A stretch of DNA of 64,000 bases from Pedobacter ginsenosidimutans (GCF_001442625.1 NZ_LMZQ01000018.1:40150-104149); one strand, 5' to 3'. Counted from the stretch's first letter, positions 24,562 to 34,852 are shown. The notes: generated from the letters alone by a model not told the origin. Numbers and translations are program-made.

Positions 24562-27500
24562 ATGAAATTAACTACCCTTTACAACCCCGTGTGCGACATG
24601 CGGAGGGTAAAGATTAAATTTTTATTGGTCATGAAATTGACTACAATTTTACTACTGGTTGGCGCCTTACATGTTTCGGCAGCTACCTTTTCTCAAACCG
24701 TAACGTTATCCAGAAGAAAAACCTCGCTTAAACAGGTTTTTAAGGAGATCAAAAAGCAAACGGGCTATTTTTTCTTTTATAAAGGTCAGTTGTTGCAGGA
24801 TAAACCAGATGTGACGATAGAACTCGTTAAGGCTTCGCTAGTGGAGGCGCTGAATGCTTCTTTAAAAGATCAAAACCTGAGCTATAGTATCGTTAACAAA
24901 ACCATCGTAATCAGCGGTAAAGAGGATTTACCGGTGCCAACGGCAGTTGTTAACGCCAAAATTGAAGTAAAAGGTGTTGTTGCTGATAAAGCTACAGGAG
25001 AAACCATTCCGGGGGTAAATGTTTCGGTTAAAAACGGTGCGAGTGTAGGCATTACCAACGAAAAAGGCGAATTCAAAGTTAATGTTGATGAAGGAAGCAT
25101 TTTGGTTTTTAGTTATGTGGGCTACGACTTGTTTGAAGCCAAGGTTACAGGCACTAAAACGTTAAACGTTAAGCTTGCCCCTAAGATGACCCAAATGAAC
25201 GATGTAGTGGTAACGGGTTATCAAACGATTAAAAAAGATAATTATACCGGTAATGCAATTACGATATCCGGAGATCAGCTGAGAAGGGTTAATCCACAGA
25301 GTTTACTTCAAAGTATCGGAACGTTCGATCCTTCCTTTAAACTGATAGATAATAATCTTGCCGGCTCCAATCCTAACAGAATTCCTTCTATCAATGTTAG
25401 AGGAGCTTCTGCACTGCCAAGTGGCGATGGGCAGGTGTTGAGAAGGGATGATATTCTTGGAACAGCAAACATGCCTGTTTTTATGCTTGATGGCTATGAA
25501 GTAAGCGTGCAGAAAGTATTTGATCTGGATGTGAATAGAATTGCATCGGTTACCTCATTAAAAGATGCGGCTGCAACAGCAATCTATGGTTCTCGCGCCG
25601 CCAATGGTGTAATTGTGATTACGACTAAAACACCATTAGAAGGAAAATTAAGGATAGAATACAATTACGAATTGAATCTTACTGCTGCAGATCTAACTGA
25701 TTATCAGGTGTTAAATGCAGCTGAAAAACTAGATTATGAAGTTTTGGCAGGTTTATACAATTCCTCGAAACAACAGGTATCTCAAGATCAGCTCGATGAA
25801 ATATATTACCATAAAAAAGCCAATGTTGTTGGTGGCGTTAACAGTTATTGGCTATCGCAACCCCTTCGTAATACCGTAGGGCATAAACATGCTGTAAATC
25901 TGGATGGAGGTTCGCAAGCATTTCGTTATAATGTAAATCTTCGTTACCAAACCAGGCCAGGAGCAATGAAAGGATCGGCAAGGGACCAATATTCGGGAGG
26001 AATGAGTTTTCAGTATAATGTGAAGAAAATTCAGTTCAGAAATGAATTATCCATAACACAAGTAGGCGCTACCGAATCTCCATATGGCGATTTTTCTAAT
26101 TATGTACGGATGAATCCTTATTACCCATTGCAAGATGCTAATGGCATGACGATGAGGATTTCTGATGTATATGAAAAACAGGATCGATCGAAAGATTATG
26201 TGTTTAATCCGCTGTTTGATGCTGGTTTAAGCAGTTTCAATAAATCGAAGTACACCGAAATTATTGATAACCTTTCTGCTGATGTAGAGGTGGCGAACAA
26301 CCTTCGGTTAAGGGCTCAAATGAGCGTAACCACGCGATCAAATTCTGATGATGTATTCACCTCTCCATTAGCAAATAAATATTACCTGTACACAACAGAT
26401 AAAATAGATGAAAAGGGCGAATACACAAACAGGGAAATGAAAGAAACCTATTGGGATAGTAATATCAGGTTAACCTGGCTAAAACAGATCGGTGGCAATT
26501 ATTTTAATGCTTTAGTAGGTGTAAATGCCCGAACAGAGCTGCGCGATCAAAAAGAATTTACAGCTATTGGATTTGCTAATGATCGTTTTACCAGCATAGG
26601 CTTTGCCAAGGGTTATGCTGAAGATGGAAAACCACAAAGCAAGCTCGAAAAAGCACGGTTGTTTGGCTCTTTCTTTACCATGAACTACTCGTACAAAAAT
26701 AGGTACCTTATGGACGGAACCGTGCGTATTGATGGTTCTTCAAAATTCGGCGTGAACAATAAGCTGGCTCCTTTCTGGTCGTTCGGATTAGGATGGAATG
26801 TACATCAGGAAGAGTTTTTTCAGGGTAATAATGTGATTAGCCAACTTAGAATAAAAGCTTCTACAGGTCTCACCGGTTCGGTAGAATTCGATCCTTACTT
26901 ATCAAAAACCATTTATAAGTATAATACAGGAAATTGGTATTCATCGGGTATTGGTGCCAGTGTTAACAGTTATGGGAATGAAAACCTTGGGTGGCAAAAA
27001 ACGAGGATGACGGATATTGGTATCGATATCGGTTTGTTTAAAGATCGTGTAATGATTACGCCGAGAATATATAAGAAGTTTACCAAAGATATTCTGGCCG
27101 ATATTACATTACCGCCATCAACAGGGTTTCTGTCTTATAAAGAAAACCTTGGCGACATGGAGAACAAAGGCGCTGAGCTGGGGCTAACCATAGATGCAGT
27201 AAGAAGCAAAGACTGGTCGGTAAACCTGAATGCTAGTATGGTTTCCAACAAAAACAAAGTGGTGAGAATCTCCAACGCATTAAAAAAATACAATGATAGG
27301 GCAGACGAACTGCAGTCGTTAAAACCAGGAGATGGTGGTTACAGGGGGATTCCCTTGCTTAGATTTAGCGAAGGGCAACCTTTTAATGCCATTTATGGTG
27401 TACGTTCGTTAGGCATCGATCCTGAAAACGGACGTGAATTATACCTCAAAAAGGACGGTACACTTACATACGACTACGATAAGAGAGATTATGTGGTAAT

Positions 27501-27963
27501 TGGCGATCCTAATCCTAAAGTGAGCGGCTACTTTGGTGGAACAGTTAACTATAAAAGGTTCAGCTTGTACGTGCAGTTTCAAACTTTTTTCGGTGGCGAC
27601 AAATATAACCTGACACTGGTAGAGCGTGTTGAAAATGCTGATCCAAGATATAACGTTGATAAGCGTGTATTCGAAGAAAAGTGGAAACAGTCTGGCGACC
27701 TCTCTTTCTATAAAAATATAGCAGATAATGGCGAGACGGATGTAAGTTCGAGATTTATACAGCCAGATAATCTGATCAACCTTCAATCGGTAAACCTTTC
27801 TTATGATATGAATAAAAAAATCGCATCCAAATTATCGATGTCGAGCCTCATGTTTCAAGTAACAGCCAATGATGTAGTGCGTTGGTCATCAGTAAAAGAA
27901 GAAAGAGGAATTAATTATCCATTTACCAGGAGTTTAACCTTTTCTGTTAGAGCAGCTTTTTAA
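24562..27963 (+). CDS. SusC/RagA-type TonB-linked outer-membrane protein with STN domain
   Basis: A 1133-residue transporter. After a signal peptide (to about residue 40, LHVSAATFSQ) comes an STN domain (TSLKQVFKEIKKQTGYFFFY) that contacts FecR. Next are a CarboxypepD_reg-like domain (GVVADKATGETIPGVNVSV), a TonB-box-like MNDVVVTGYQT, a plug with DAAATAIYGSRAANGVIVIT, and the barrel ending in RSLTFSVRAAF. It forms an outer-membrane importer with the SusD protein encoded 32 bp downstream, under control of the FecI/FecR pair. The substrate is unknown, but the neighbouring thioredoxin-like and protease genes favour peptides or proteins over glycans. Confidence 0.95.
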   Translation: MKLTTLYNPVCDMRRVKIKFLLVMKLTTILLLVGALHVSAATFSQTVTLSRRKTSLKQVFKEIKKQTGYFFFYKGQLLQDKPDVTIELVKASLVEALNASLKDQNLSYSIVNKTIVISGKEDLPVPTAVVNAKIEVKGVVADKATGETIPGVNVSVKNGASVGITNEKGEFKVNVDEGSILVFSYVGYDLFEAKVTGTKTLNVKLAPKMTQMNDVVVTGYQTIKKDNYTGNAITISGDQLRRVNPQSLLQSIGTFDPSFKLIDNNLAGSNPNRIPSINVRGASALPSGDGQVLRRDDILGTANMPVFMLDGYEVSVQKVFDLDVNRIASVTSLKDAAATAIYGSRAANGVIVITTKTPLEGKLRIEYNYELNLTAADLTDYQVLNAAEKLDYEVLAGLYNSSKQQVSQDQLDEIYYHKKANVVGGVNSYWLSQPLRNTVGHKHAVNLDGGSQAFRYNVNLRYQTRPGAMKGSARDQYSGGMSFQYNVKKIQFRNELSITQVGATESPYGDFSNYVRMNPYYPLQDANGMTMRISDVYEKQDRSKDYVFNPLFDAGLSSFNKSKYTEIIDNLSADVEVANNLRLRAQMSVTTRSNSDDVFTSPLANKYYLYTTDKIDEKGEYTNREMKETYWDSNIRLTWLKQIGGNYFNALVGVNARTELRDQKEFTAIGFANDRFTSIGFAKGYAEDGKPQSKLEKARLFGSFFTMNYSYKNRYLMDGTVRIDGSSKFGVNNKLAPFWSFGLGWNVHQEEFFQGNNVISQLRIKASTGLTGSVEFDPYLSKTIYKYNTGNWYSSGIGASVNSYGNENLGWQKTRMTDIGIDIGLFKDRVMITPRIYKKFTKDILADITLPPSTGFLSYKENLGDMENKGAELGLTIDAVRSKDWSVNLNASMVSNKNKVVRISNALKKYNDRADELQSLKPGDGGYRGIPLLRFSEGQPFNAIYGVRSLGIDPENGRELYLKKDGTLTYDYDKRDYVVIGDPNPKVSGYFGGTVNYKRFSLYVQFQTFFGGDKYNLTLVERVENADPRYNVDKRVFEEKWKQSGDLSFYKNIADNGETDVSSRFIQPDNLINLQSVNLSYDMNKKIASKLSMSSLMFQVTANDVVRWSSVKEERGINYPFTRSLTFSVRAAF

Positions 27964-27995
27964 GCTATTAATGAACAGATTTAAAATATAAAAAC

Positions 27996-29486
27996 ATGAA
28001 AATTAGATTGTTAATAGGCCTCATCTTCGTAACAGGGTTATTGAGTTCCTGCAAGAAATGGCTGGAAGTTGAGCCAGAATCAGAAATTGCTGCTCCAATT
28101 TTATTCAGTACAGAAAGTGGCTTTATGGAAGCCATAAACGGTGTGTACAACCGCAGTACAGAATCAGATCTGTACGGCAAAGAACTCACATTTGGAACAA
28201 CAGAGGTACTTGCCCAAAATTTTTCGATGCGTGATGACGGACAGGATTATAGACAGACCTCATTGTACAATTATAAACATGGCGAATTTATCAAGCGTAA
28301 GGATAGAATATGGGCTGGTTTATACAATGCAATTGTTAACTGTAACCTGATCCTCGAAAACGTAGATGCAAAAAGGAACATTTTTACTGGTACCAATTAT
28401 TCCATTATCAAAGGCGAAGCACTTGCATTAAGAGCATATTTGCATTTCGATCTGTTACGTCTTTTTGCGCCTTCTTATCTGAGAAATCCCTCAGCAAAAG
28501 GAATTCCATATGCTAACAAATACACGAAAGAGATTACTCCGGTTTCAAACGTATCAGAAACCATTAATTTGATAATCAAAGATTTGGAGGAGTCGAAACA
28601 ATTATTAGTTGTAGATCCGATTCGGAGTGCCAATTATATTGTGAATTATCCCTTAGTAACCGATACGCTTAAAAATACAGAAGAGAAAAACCCAAGTCTT
28701 TTCTTGCAGAACAGAAGGCATCGTTTAAATTATTATGCAGTATGCGGAACGCTTGCCCGGGTTTACCTTTATAAAAATGATAAAGTTAAAGCCTTGCTGA
28801 ACGCTAAGGAGGTTATCGACTCGAAAAAATTCCCATGGACAGCAAAAAGTGATTTTGAGGCCTTCGAAGATTCAAAGAAAGATCGTATTCTTTATAAAGA
28901 ACTCGTTTTTGGATGGTACATACCAGGTGCTGCAAAAGAAATAAAAGACAATTGGTTTCAAAGTGGTACCAGGGGCTTTTATTTGATTGAGGACGCTGCA
29001 GATTATATTTATGAGAAGGCCACAGCCGGAGCAAGTGATTCCCGTTATAAATACTGGTTATCTGCTACTTCCAGCCAATCGTCAAGGTCTTACGATATCG
29101 TTAAATACCGCAGAAACCCCTTAAGTGCTGAGACGGGCGCAAATTTACATTATCTGATGGCTCCTGCAATCAGGCTTAGTGAGATGTATTACATCGCTGC
29201 TGAGTGTTCCTATGCAAACAACCCCACAGTCGCAGTGAATTACCTTACACAGGTTCGTGAGGCGAGGCAAATAGGCGATCCTTTGACCATAAACAACGAA
29301 GAAGATTTATTAAAAGAACTGCTTAAAGATGCCCGTAAAGAATGGTTAGCGGAAGGTCAGTTGTTTTATATGTATAAGCGGCTTAATAGAGGTATAGTAG
29401 GGCAAACTGGCGTAACCATTCCTGCTTCCGATAACATTTTTGTGCTTCCTCTCCCTAACGATGAGATTGTTTATGGTGGCAGATAA
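27996..29486 (+). CDS. SusD/RagB-family nutrient-binding lipoprotein
   Basis: A 496-residue surface lipoprotein (lipobox LLSSCKKW) that caps the SusC barrel. It shows the SusD pattern: KWLEVEPESEIAAPILF at the N-terminus, the TPR-bearing helices (IIKGEALALRAYLHFDLLRL), and the C-terminal DARKEWLAEGQLFYMYKRLN segment. It lies 32 bp after susC. No carbohydrate enzymes are near, so the ligand is not predicted. Confidence 0.95.
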   Translation: MKIRLLIGLIFVTGLLSSCKKWLEVEPESEIAAPILFSTESGFMEAINGVYNRSTESDLYGKELTFGTTEVLAQNFSMRDDGQDYRQTSLYNYKHGEFIKRKDRIWAGLYNAIVNCNLILENVDAKRNIFTGTNYSIIKGEALALRAYLHFDLLRLFAPSYLRNPSAKGIPYANKYTKEITPVSNVSETINLIIKDLEESKQLLVVDPIRSANYIVNYPLVTDTLKNTEEKNPSLFLQNRRHRLNYYAVCGTLARVYLYKNDKVKALLNAKEVIDSKKFPWTAKSDFEAFEDSKKDRILYKELVFGWYIPGAAKEIKDNWFQSGTRGFYLIEDAADYIYEKATAGASDSRYKYWLSATSSQSSRSYDIVKYRRNPLSAETGANLHYLMAPAIRLSEMYYIAAECSYANNPTVAVNYLTQVREARQIGDPLTINNEEDLLKELLKDARKEWLAEGQLFYMYKRLNRGIVGQTGVTIPASDNIFVLPLPNDEIVYGGR

Positions 29487-29516
29487 AACAATTTGAAATT
29501 TTATTAATAGCAAATT

Positions 29517-30326
29517 ATGAAAATATATATATTAATATTCGCAATCATTTGCCTTGTTTCTTGCAAGAAAGCAGAGGAGATGCGTTTTGATCACAGCGCT
29601 AATGTTTATTTCGATATTTATAATGGAGATAAAGACAGTATAGTAAGAACCTTTGCGTATAATCCTACACTGGCTCAGGATACCGTTTGGCTACCGGTAC
29701 GTTTATCCGGAATCAGAACAGATGTAGAGCGGAAATTTAGTGCACGGGTAGATGCTGATTCTTCTACGGCCACTCCCGGAGTTCACTACGAAGCTTTGAA
29801 AACTCAATATTCAATCCTTCCGAATAAAGGATTAGGATACATTCCTGTGGTGATTTATAACAAGGATAAGGAACTTGAAAACAGATCGGTTTCCATACTC
29901 ATCAAATTAACCGGCACATCGGATCTGGGCATCGAAAACCCTTATCTGATCAGGGCAAAAGTAGTGTTCTCCTCCAAACTGGAAAAACCAAATTGGTGGG
30001 ATACCTGGCCGCTTCCTCCTTATTCGAGAACCAAACACGAATTGTTTATTCTGGTAACCGGGCAAACCTCCCTTACTACCGACGGACTGGACGCACCAAA
30101 AAACCTCTATTATATAGGTTTATTAACCACTATGTTAAATAATCCATTTAATTGGGTAACTAAAAATGAAGCAAAAGGCTATGTAATTGAAGAGGTAACT
30201 GCAGGTAATACCAATAGTTATTATTTCTACAATAAAAAAAATCCGGCAAAAAAAACGCTGTTGAGAAAAAACATGCAGAATGGTAAATATTATTTTATAG
30301 ATGAAAACGGTAATGAGGTTATTTAA
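29517..30326 (+). CDS. DUF4843-type lipoprotein
   Basis: A 269-residue lipoprotein (lipobox CLVSCKK). The mature part opens with FDHSANVYFDIYNGDKDSIV, followed by a beta-sandwich (VWLPVRLSGI, VDADSSTATPGVHYEAL, SILIKLTGTSDLGIE) resembling the DUF4843 proteins that accompany SusC/SusD pairs in Bacteroidota. It probably adds to the surface binding complex. No catalytic residues are visible. It ends 10 bp before the next gene's chosen ATG. Confidence 0.75.
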   Translation: MKIYILIFAIICLVSCKKAEEMRFDHSANVYFDIYNGDKDSIVRTFAYNPTLAQDTVWLPVRLSGIRTDVERKFSARVDADSSTATPGVHYEALKTQYSILPNKGLGYIPVVIYNKDKELENRSVSILIKLTGTSDLGIENPYLIRAKVVFSSKLEKPNWWDTWPLPPYSRTKHELFILVTGQTSLTTDGLDAPKNLYYIGLLTTMLNNPFNWVTKNEAKGYVIEEVTAGNTNSYYFYNKKNPAKKTLLRKNMQNGKYYFIDENGNEVI

Positions 30327-30336
30327 ATATAAAAAC

Positions 30337-31758
30337 ATGGATATTAAAAAATTAATCTTGTTAATCATTGGTGTGGTTGCTCTTGCCGCATGTCATAAAG
30401 ACCTTGGCAATTATGATATCGATATGCCCATCGAGCCTAAACTGGCCAACCTCGATTCTGTTTACACTGCAAGTGTAGGTGATAGTTTGATAATCAAACC
30501 AAAAATAGAAGGTGTGGATGCGGCCAATGTAGAACTTCAATGGAAAATCAGTGTAATGGAAGGGAATGATGTTCTTTATACCGGACCAGCTTTAAGGATC
30601 ATATTCGGCTTGCAGGCTAAAAGATACGCTGCCCGTCTTACAGTCTTCAACAAAGCAAACGGAATGAAATATTTCCATAAGTTTTACATAGACGGCGGAA
30701 CCGAATTTGCCAGTGGTACAACGGTATTGAGCGTCGAAAATGGAATCACACAATTTTCATTTGTAAAACCGGATGGCAGTGTAAAGGCACGTTTATACAG
30801 GGCAATGCAGGGGAAAGATTTGCCTGCAAACCCCACAAATTTATTTTTGCTTAGGAATACGTTTACGGGCGGTACATTGTTAGGATATTGGATTATTACA
30901 AAAAATGGTGGAATCAGGTTGGAGCCCAATACCATGCAGGAAGATCCAAAATACCCGAATACACTTAAGGATAACTTCTTTACACAACCAGATAATCTTG
31001 AGGTTGGTTCACTGATCTCTCATCCTCAAGGGGTAATGATGGGCGTTGTAAATGGTAAATTTTACGGTGGAACAACGAGCACATGGGATCAGGCAGCTAC
31101 TTACGGAATGTTTGGCTTACCTGCTGATGGTGATTATGAATTGGCCCCGTCTTTTGTAATGAGCTTTACGCAATCGGCTACTTATTTTATTGGCTTCGAC
31201 AAAAACAGAAAGCAATTTGTCCGGATCAATCTTTATGGAGCGCCTGTTTACTTTGGTACCCAATACTCGGTTACCACAACAAATGCCTTCGATCCTTTAA
31301 ATGTGGGTATGGATCTTATTCATTTGGAGCAACTTAATAATGCAGATTGTTTTGCCTATTGTAAGGGTACTGATGGGAAGATTTATGAATTAAAGTTCAA
31401 TGTTCAGTTTAACGGGCCGTTTACTTTTACCCCTCAACATAAACGTCTTTTTGTACGCCAGGAGTTAATTAACGAAAATACAAAATGGAGTGGTGCTAAA
31501 AATGGGGTGATCTATATTGCCAACGGTAGTAAGGTTTATCGGTATAATCCTGTAAATGAAGAACTCAGAGAACTGGCCACTAGCTTTAGTGGTAAATCGA
31601 TTACGATGCTAAAACTTACCGAAGATGAAGAAACGCTGATGGTAGGAACAGAAGAGACCGTTTCTTTTCTAAATATAGCTACCGGAATGAATGGTGTGCT
31701 CATTAAAAAGATCGAAGGAATTCCCGGTGCTCCTGTAGATATCGCAATCAGAAAATAA
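30337..31758 (+). CDS. PKD-like/propeller-type surface lipoprotein
   Basis: A 473-residue lipoprotein (lipobox ALAACHK). ATG 30337 gives the signal peptide; an in-frame ATG at 30301 inside the previous gene is less likely. The N-terminal ~110 residues resemble a PKD-like domain (VDAANVELQWKISVMEGNDV). The rest has repeated beta-strand units such as GVIYIANGSKVYRYNPVNEE and EETLMVGTEETVSFL, suggesting a propeller. It is found with DUF4843 and SusCD in similar loci and is probably a substrate-binding accessory. The family call is moderate. Confidence 0.65.
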   Translation: MDIKKLILLIIGVVALAACHKDLGNYDIDMPIEPKLANLDSVYTASVGDSLIIKPKIEGVDAANVELQWKISVMEGNDVLYTGPALRIIFGLQAKRYAARLTVFNKANGMKYFHKFYIDGGTEFASGTTVLSVENGITQFSFVKPDGSVKARLYRAMQGKDLPANPTNLFLLRNTFTGGTLLGYWIITKNGGIRLEPNTMQEDPKYPNTLKDNFFTQPDNLEVGSLISHPQGVMMGVVNGKFYGGTTSTWDQAATYGMFGLPADGDYELAPSFVMSFTQSATYFIGFDKNRKQFVRINLYGAPVYFGTQYSVTTTNAFDPLNVGMDLIHLEQLNNADCFAYCKGTDGKIYELKFNVQFNGPFTFTPQHKRLFVRQELINENTKWSGAKNGVIYIANGSKVYRYNPVNEELRELATSFSGKSITMLKLTEDEETLMVGTEETVSFLNIATGMNGVLIKKIEGIPGAPVDIAIRK

Positions 31759-31763
31759 TCCTG

Positions 31764-31799
31764 TTCCATGCTTAGGCCTTCAAAATCTTAGGCATGGAA
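31764..31799 (+). other. Hairpin between PKD-like and TlpA genes
   Basis: Arms ttccatgc and gcatggaa (8 bp, perfect) close a 20-base loop. It is followed by atattt and not by a T-run. It might lower read-through between the surface-protein genes and the redox genes. Confidence 0.4.
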
Positions 31800-31826
31800 A
31801 TATTTAAATTATAAAGAAACATACGA

Positions 31827-32960
31827 ATGAAAATTATAAAATTAGCAGCATTAGCCTTTTTATTCCCAGTTTTATGCTGGGCACAAGCGCCAAATTTTAG
31901 TTTAACAGGTAAAATAGGCACATTAGGTGCACCAGCAATGGCTTATATCGATTATATGGATAATGGTGTAAGTCATGAAGATTCTGTAGCCTTAGTTAAC
32001 GGAAGTTTCAAGTTTGCCGGACATATTTCTGGCAATGCCTACGCCCGTATGGCACTCGATCACACTGGTGGCGGTAAAGGTAAGGCAGTTTATACCGGAG
32101 ATGTGATTTACTTTTATTTTGGTAGGGAACAGGTAACGATCACTTCAAAGGATTCTTTAGAAAATGCAGTTTTTGCAGGTTCGAAGGTGTACCAGGAGTA
32201 TGATGCTTATAATAAAGCCATTGGTGGTACCATTATGGCACTTACCAAAGCCGTTAACATCGATTTTAACCGTGGCACACCCGAGCAGCAAAAAGATACC
32301 GCTTATATGAAAGCGGTAGATCTGCGCTTCAGAAAAAATATCCAGAACAGAACCGACAAACAGTTTCAATTTGCTAAAGAACACCCAACTTCATACTTCG
32401 CTTTGGTGGCACTTTCAGAAGCTGCCGGAAGTAAGGTTGATGTAGCCAAAGTTGAACCACTTTTTAATGCATTGAACAAAGCGTACCGCGAAACCGATAT
32501 GGGAAAAGAACTCGCTCAGCGTATTGCCGCAAGTGGCATTACCGCTGTTGGAAATATTGCGCCGCTTTTTACACAGAACAATGTGGTAGGCAAGCCAGTT
32601 TCGTTGGCCAGTTTAAAAGGAAAAGTGGTACTGGTTGAGTTTTGGGCAAGCTGGTGTGGACCATGCAGGGCCGAAAATCCGAACCTGGTAAAGCAATATC
32701 AAACTTACAAAGATAAAGGCTTCGAAATTATTTCAGTTTCATTGGATAATGTAAAAGAACGCTGGTTAGAAGCGATTGAAAAAGACGGTTTAGACTGGAT
32801 TCATGTTTCTGACCTGAAAGGTTGGAACAACGAAGTGGGCCGTTTATATGGCGTGCGTGCCGTACCTGCAAGTTTTCTGGTAGATGCACAGGGTAAAATT
32901 ATCGGTAATGGCTTACGTGGCGAACCTTTGAATAAAAAGCTTGCAGAAATATTCAATTAG
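31827..32960 (+). CDS. TlpA-type thioredoxin with N-terminal DUF4369 domain
   Basis: A 377-residue exported protein with a signal peptide (residues 1-19, ending LCWA), a DUF4369 beta domain (about 24-130), a helical linker, and a C-terminal TlpA/AhpC-TSA thioredoxin fold with the redox pair Cys277 and Cys280 in WASWCGPCRAEN and the cis-Pro in RAVPASFLVDAQG. It probably reduces or exchanges disulfides in the periplasm. It is the first of a set of thiol-redox genes behind the SusCD locus, and 23 bp separate it from the ThuA/DsbD-N fusion. Confidence 0.88.
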   Translation: MKIIKLAALAFLFPVLCWAQAPNFSLTGKIGTLGAPAMAYIDYMDNGVSHEDSVALVNGSFKFAGHISGNAYARMALDHTGGGKGKAVYTGDVIYFYFGREQVTITSKDSLENAVFAGSKVYQEYDAYNKAIGGTIMALTKAVNIDFNRGTPEQQKDTAYMKAVDLRFRKNIQNRTDKQFQFAKEHPTSYFALVALSEAAGSKVDVAKVEPLFNALNKAYRETDMGKELAQRIAASGITAVGNIAPLFTQNNVVGKPVSLASLKGKVVLVEFWASWCGPCRAENPNLVKQYQTYKDKGFEIISVSLDNVKERWLEAIEKDGLDWIHVSDLKGWNNEVGRLYGVRAVPASFLVDAQGKIIGNGLRGEPLNKKLAEIFN

Positions 32961-32983
32961 TTATTGGCTGATAAATATAGATC

Positions 32984-34852
32984 ATGAAAAAGATGCTAAC
33001 GGCATGCCTGATGCTGGTTTCGCTGCTCACTTTTGGGACTGCGAAATATCGGGAGAAAATTGCATTAAAGGTTTTGTATGTTGGGTATAATCCCGATAAG
33101 CCAATGCCGAAAAATGTAGTTTATTATTCAACTAATCCAGCTATTATTGAAAAAATATACAAAACCAGAATGGCAGATTTTAAAACCTTTTTGGAACAGC
33201 GTTTTACCGAAGTTAAGGTAGTGGATGTGGCCGATTACAAGGTAGAAATGTCTGATGAGGTTGATGTAACGCTGATGGATGCCGGTCCGGTTATGCTACC
33301 AGCAAACTTTAGTCGCCCAGTGGTTTTAATGCACGCTATGGCGCCAAATGTAGGTTTGCCTTTAGGTTTAAAATTCGACTGGTACTGCCAGTGTTTGGAT
33401 GATGAAGCCCTGAACATCAAAACCGATCATCCCATTTTTAATACGCCAAATGCCGTAAAACTAACTATGGTGAAAAAACCGACGCCAGGTTCTTTTTTTA
33501 ATGGTCATCAGGGAGTTGGTACACCAAAAGAAATGGATAGGTGGCAGGTGGTAAAGCAGGGCTTTTCTTCAAAAGAACCTTACCTGATTGGTATGGTTTC
33601 GCATGGTGAAGGATTTAATGATTCGCCTGATGCTGAATCTATTTCGGGTGGCGTTTGCCTTAAAAATGCCGAAGCAGTAGCATTAGGTCGCCAGGGGAAT
33701 TACTTTATGTGGGGGTTTGCAGGCTCCCCTGATTATATGACGGATGAGGCCAAAGATGTTTTTGTAAACACGATCTGTTACATCAAGAAATTCGATCATC
33801 TTCCGGCTATTGTTAAAAAAGTGCAGATCGAGACCCGTAGTGGCATAGATGAACAAATCTATCGGTTAAGCAAAGATCTTTATAATCAGGCCATTGTTTC
33901 GCGACGGGAAGGTAACCTCCGCATGCTGAAAATGCAACAGGAATTAAAAGATAAAAAAGCAAAAGGCGAAGATATTGGCCATGGCAACGAAATGTTTTTG
34001 AAAATGCCGGTAACCAACGATACCCAATCTTTTGAGGACTATGTAAAAGGTTATGCTGGAGATAGTTTATTTGCTATTTATGGCACTAATATCAGTCTCT
34101 ATCACAAGTATTACCGACAAAATTATGAGTATTTTTATCCTTCTGGCGTGTATACCCTTCAGTTAGACCGTGATGCACAAAAACTAGGTATTTCTAACCG
34201 TAAAGTGGCACTTTTAGATAAATGTGTAAGTTTATTGGAGGCCAAAAAAGAGGTAGCGATGGCACAGCGCTTGCTCGAACGTTATACGACCGAGAAGTTT
34301 AGTAAAGCTACCGATTGGAGAAAATGGCTCAATGAAAACCGCAATAATTTATTTTATACGGAGTCTGGTGGCTTTAAATTCATGGTGAATATCTATGGGA
34401 AAAATATTCCTGTTGGCCAACAACAAAGCTACCAATTACCAAAAGCCATTGTAGGTGGTGAACCTACCACAGCCGATCCTGTAGCCGTTTCTGCAAGGTT
34501 TATTCCTGGTAATGGCAATAAAAAAGACAGTTTGCTTATCGAAGCCAAAATTTTAAAAGGCTGGCATATTTATGCTTATGTATCTAAAGATAATCCATTT
34601 GTGGTTACCGAAACCAGATTGGAACTTCCTGAAGGCGCCGTAGCGGATCAGGAATGGAAAACTACAGCAGCTATTCCATATCCGGGCAACGAGGGCATGT
34701 TTATTTTTGAAGGAAAGGCAAACTTTAGGATAATGGTCGATTACAGCAAGGCCAAAGCAGGTACTAAAATTAAATGTGGTTTGTATTATCAGGTGTGTGA
34801 CGAAACCAAATGTTATCCACCTAAAGAAAAAATATTGGAGATACTTATTTAA
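32984..34852 (+). CDS. Unusual exported fusion: ThuA-like domain + DsbD N-terminal-type domain
   Basis: A 622-residue protein with a signal peptide (residues 1-20). Residues ~28-275 look like a ThuA/class-I-amidotransferase-like fold (KVLYVGYNP, FLEQRFTEVKVVDVADY, VDVTLMDAGPV, DHPIFNTP). A helical middle follows, and residues ~505-620 match the N-terminal domain of DsbD (GWHIYAYVSKDNPFVVTETR) with its cysteine pair in CDETKCYPP (Cys605 and Cys610). No DsbD membrane or thioredoxin part is present. It may take electrons from, or give them to, the TlpA proteins encoded on both sides. Domain calls are by eye; the ThuA-like part is the less certain. Confidence 0.7.
   Translation: MKKMLTACLMLVSLLTFGTAKYREKIALKVLYVGYNPDKPMPKNVVYYSTNPAIIEKIYKTRMADFKTFLEQRFTEVKVVDVADYKVEMSDEVDVTLMDAGPVMLPANFSRPVVLMHAMAPNVGLPLGLKFDWYCQCLDDEALNIKTDHPIFNTPNAVKLTMVKKPTPGSFFNGHQGVGTPKEMDRWQVVKQGFSSKEPYLIGMVSHGEGFNDSPDAESISGGVCLKNAEAVALGRQGNYFMWGFAGSPDYMTDEAKDVFVNTICYIKKFDHLPAIVKKVQIETRSGIDEQIYRLSKDLYNQAIVSRREGNLRMLKMQQELKDKKAKGEDIGHGNEMFLKMPVTNDTQSFEDYVKGYAGDSLFAIYGTNISLYHKYYRQNYEYFYPSGVYTLQLDRDAQKLGISNRKVALLDKCVSLLEAKKEVAMAQRLLERYTTEKFSKATDWRKWLNENRNNLFYTESGGFKFMVNIYGKNIPVGQQQSYQLPKAIVGGEPTTADPVAVSARFIPGNGNKKDSLLIEAKILKGWHIYAYVSKDNPFVVTETRLELPEGAVADQEWKTTAAIPYPGNEGMFIFEGKANFRIMVDYSKAKAGTKIKCGLYYQVCDETKCYPPKEKILEILI

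Noticed and set aside
27439..27786. 115-codon minus-strand frame inside the STN-type susC gene
   Set aside because: Lies entirely opposite a conserved barrel-coding region; no motif and no start signal.
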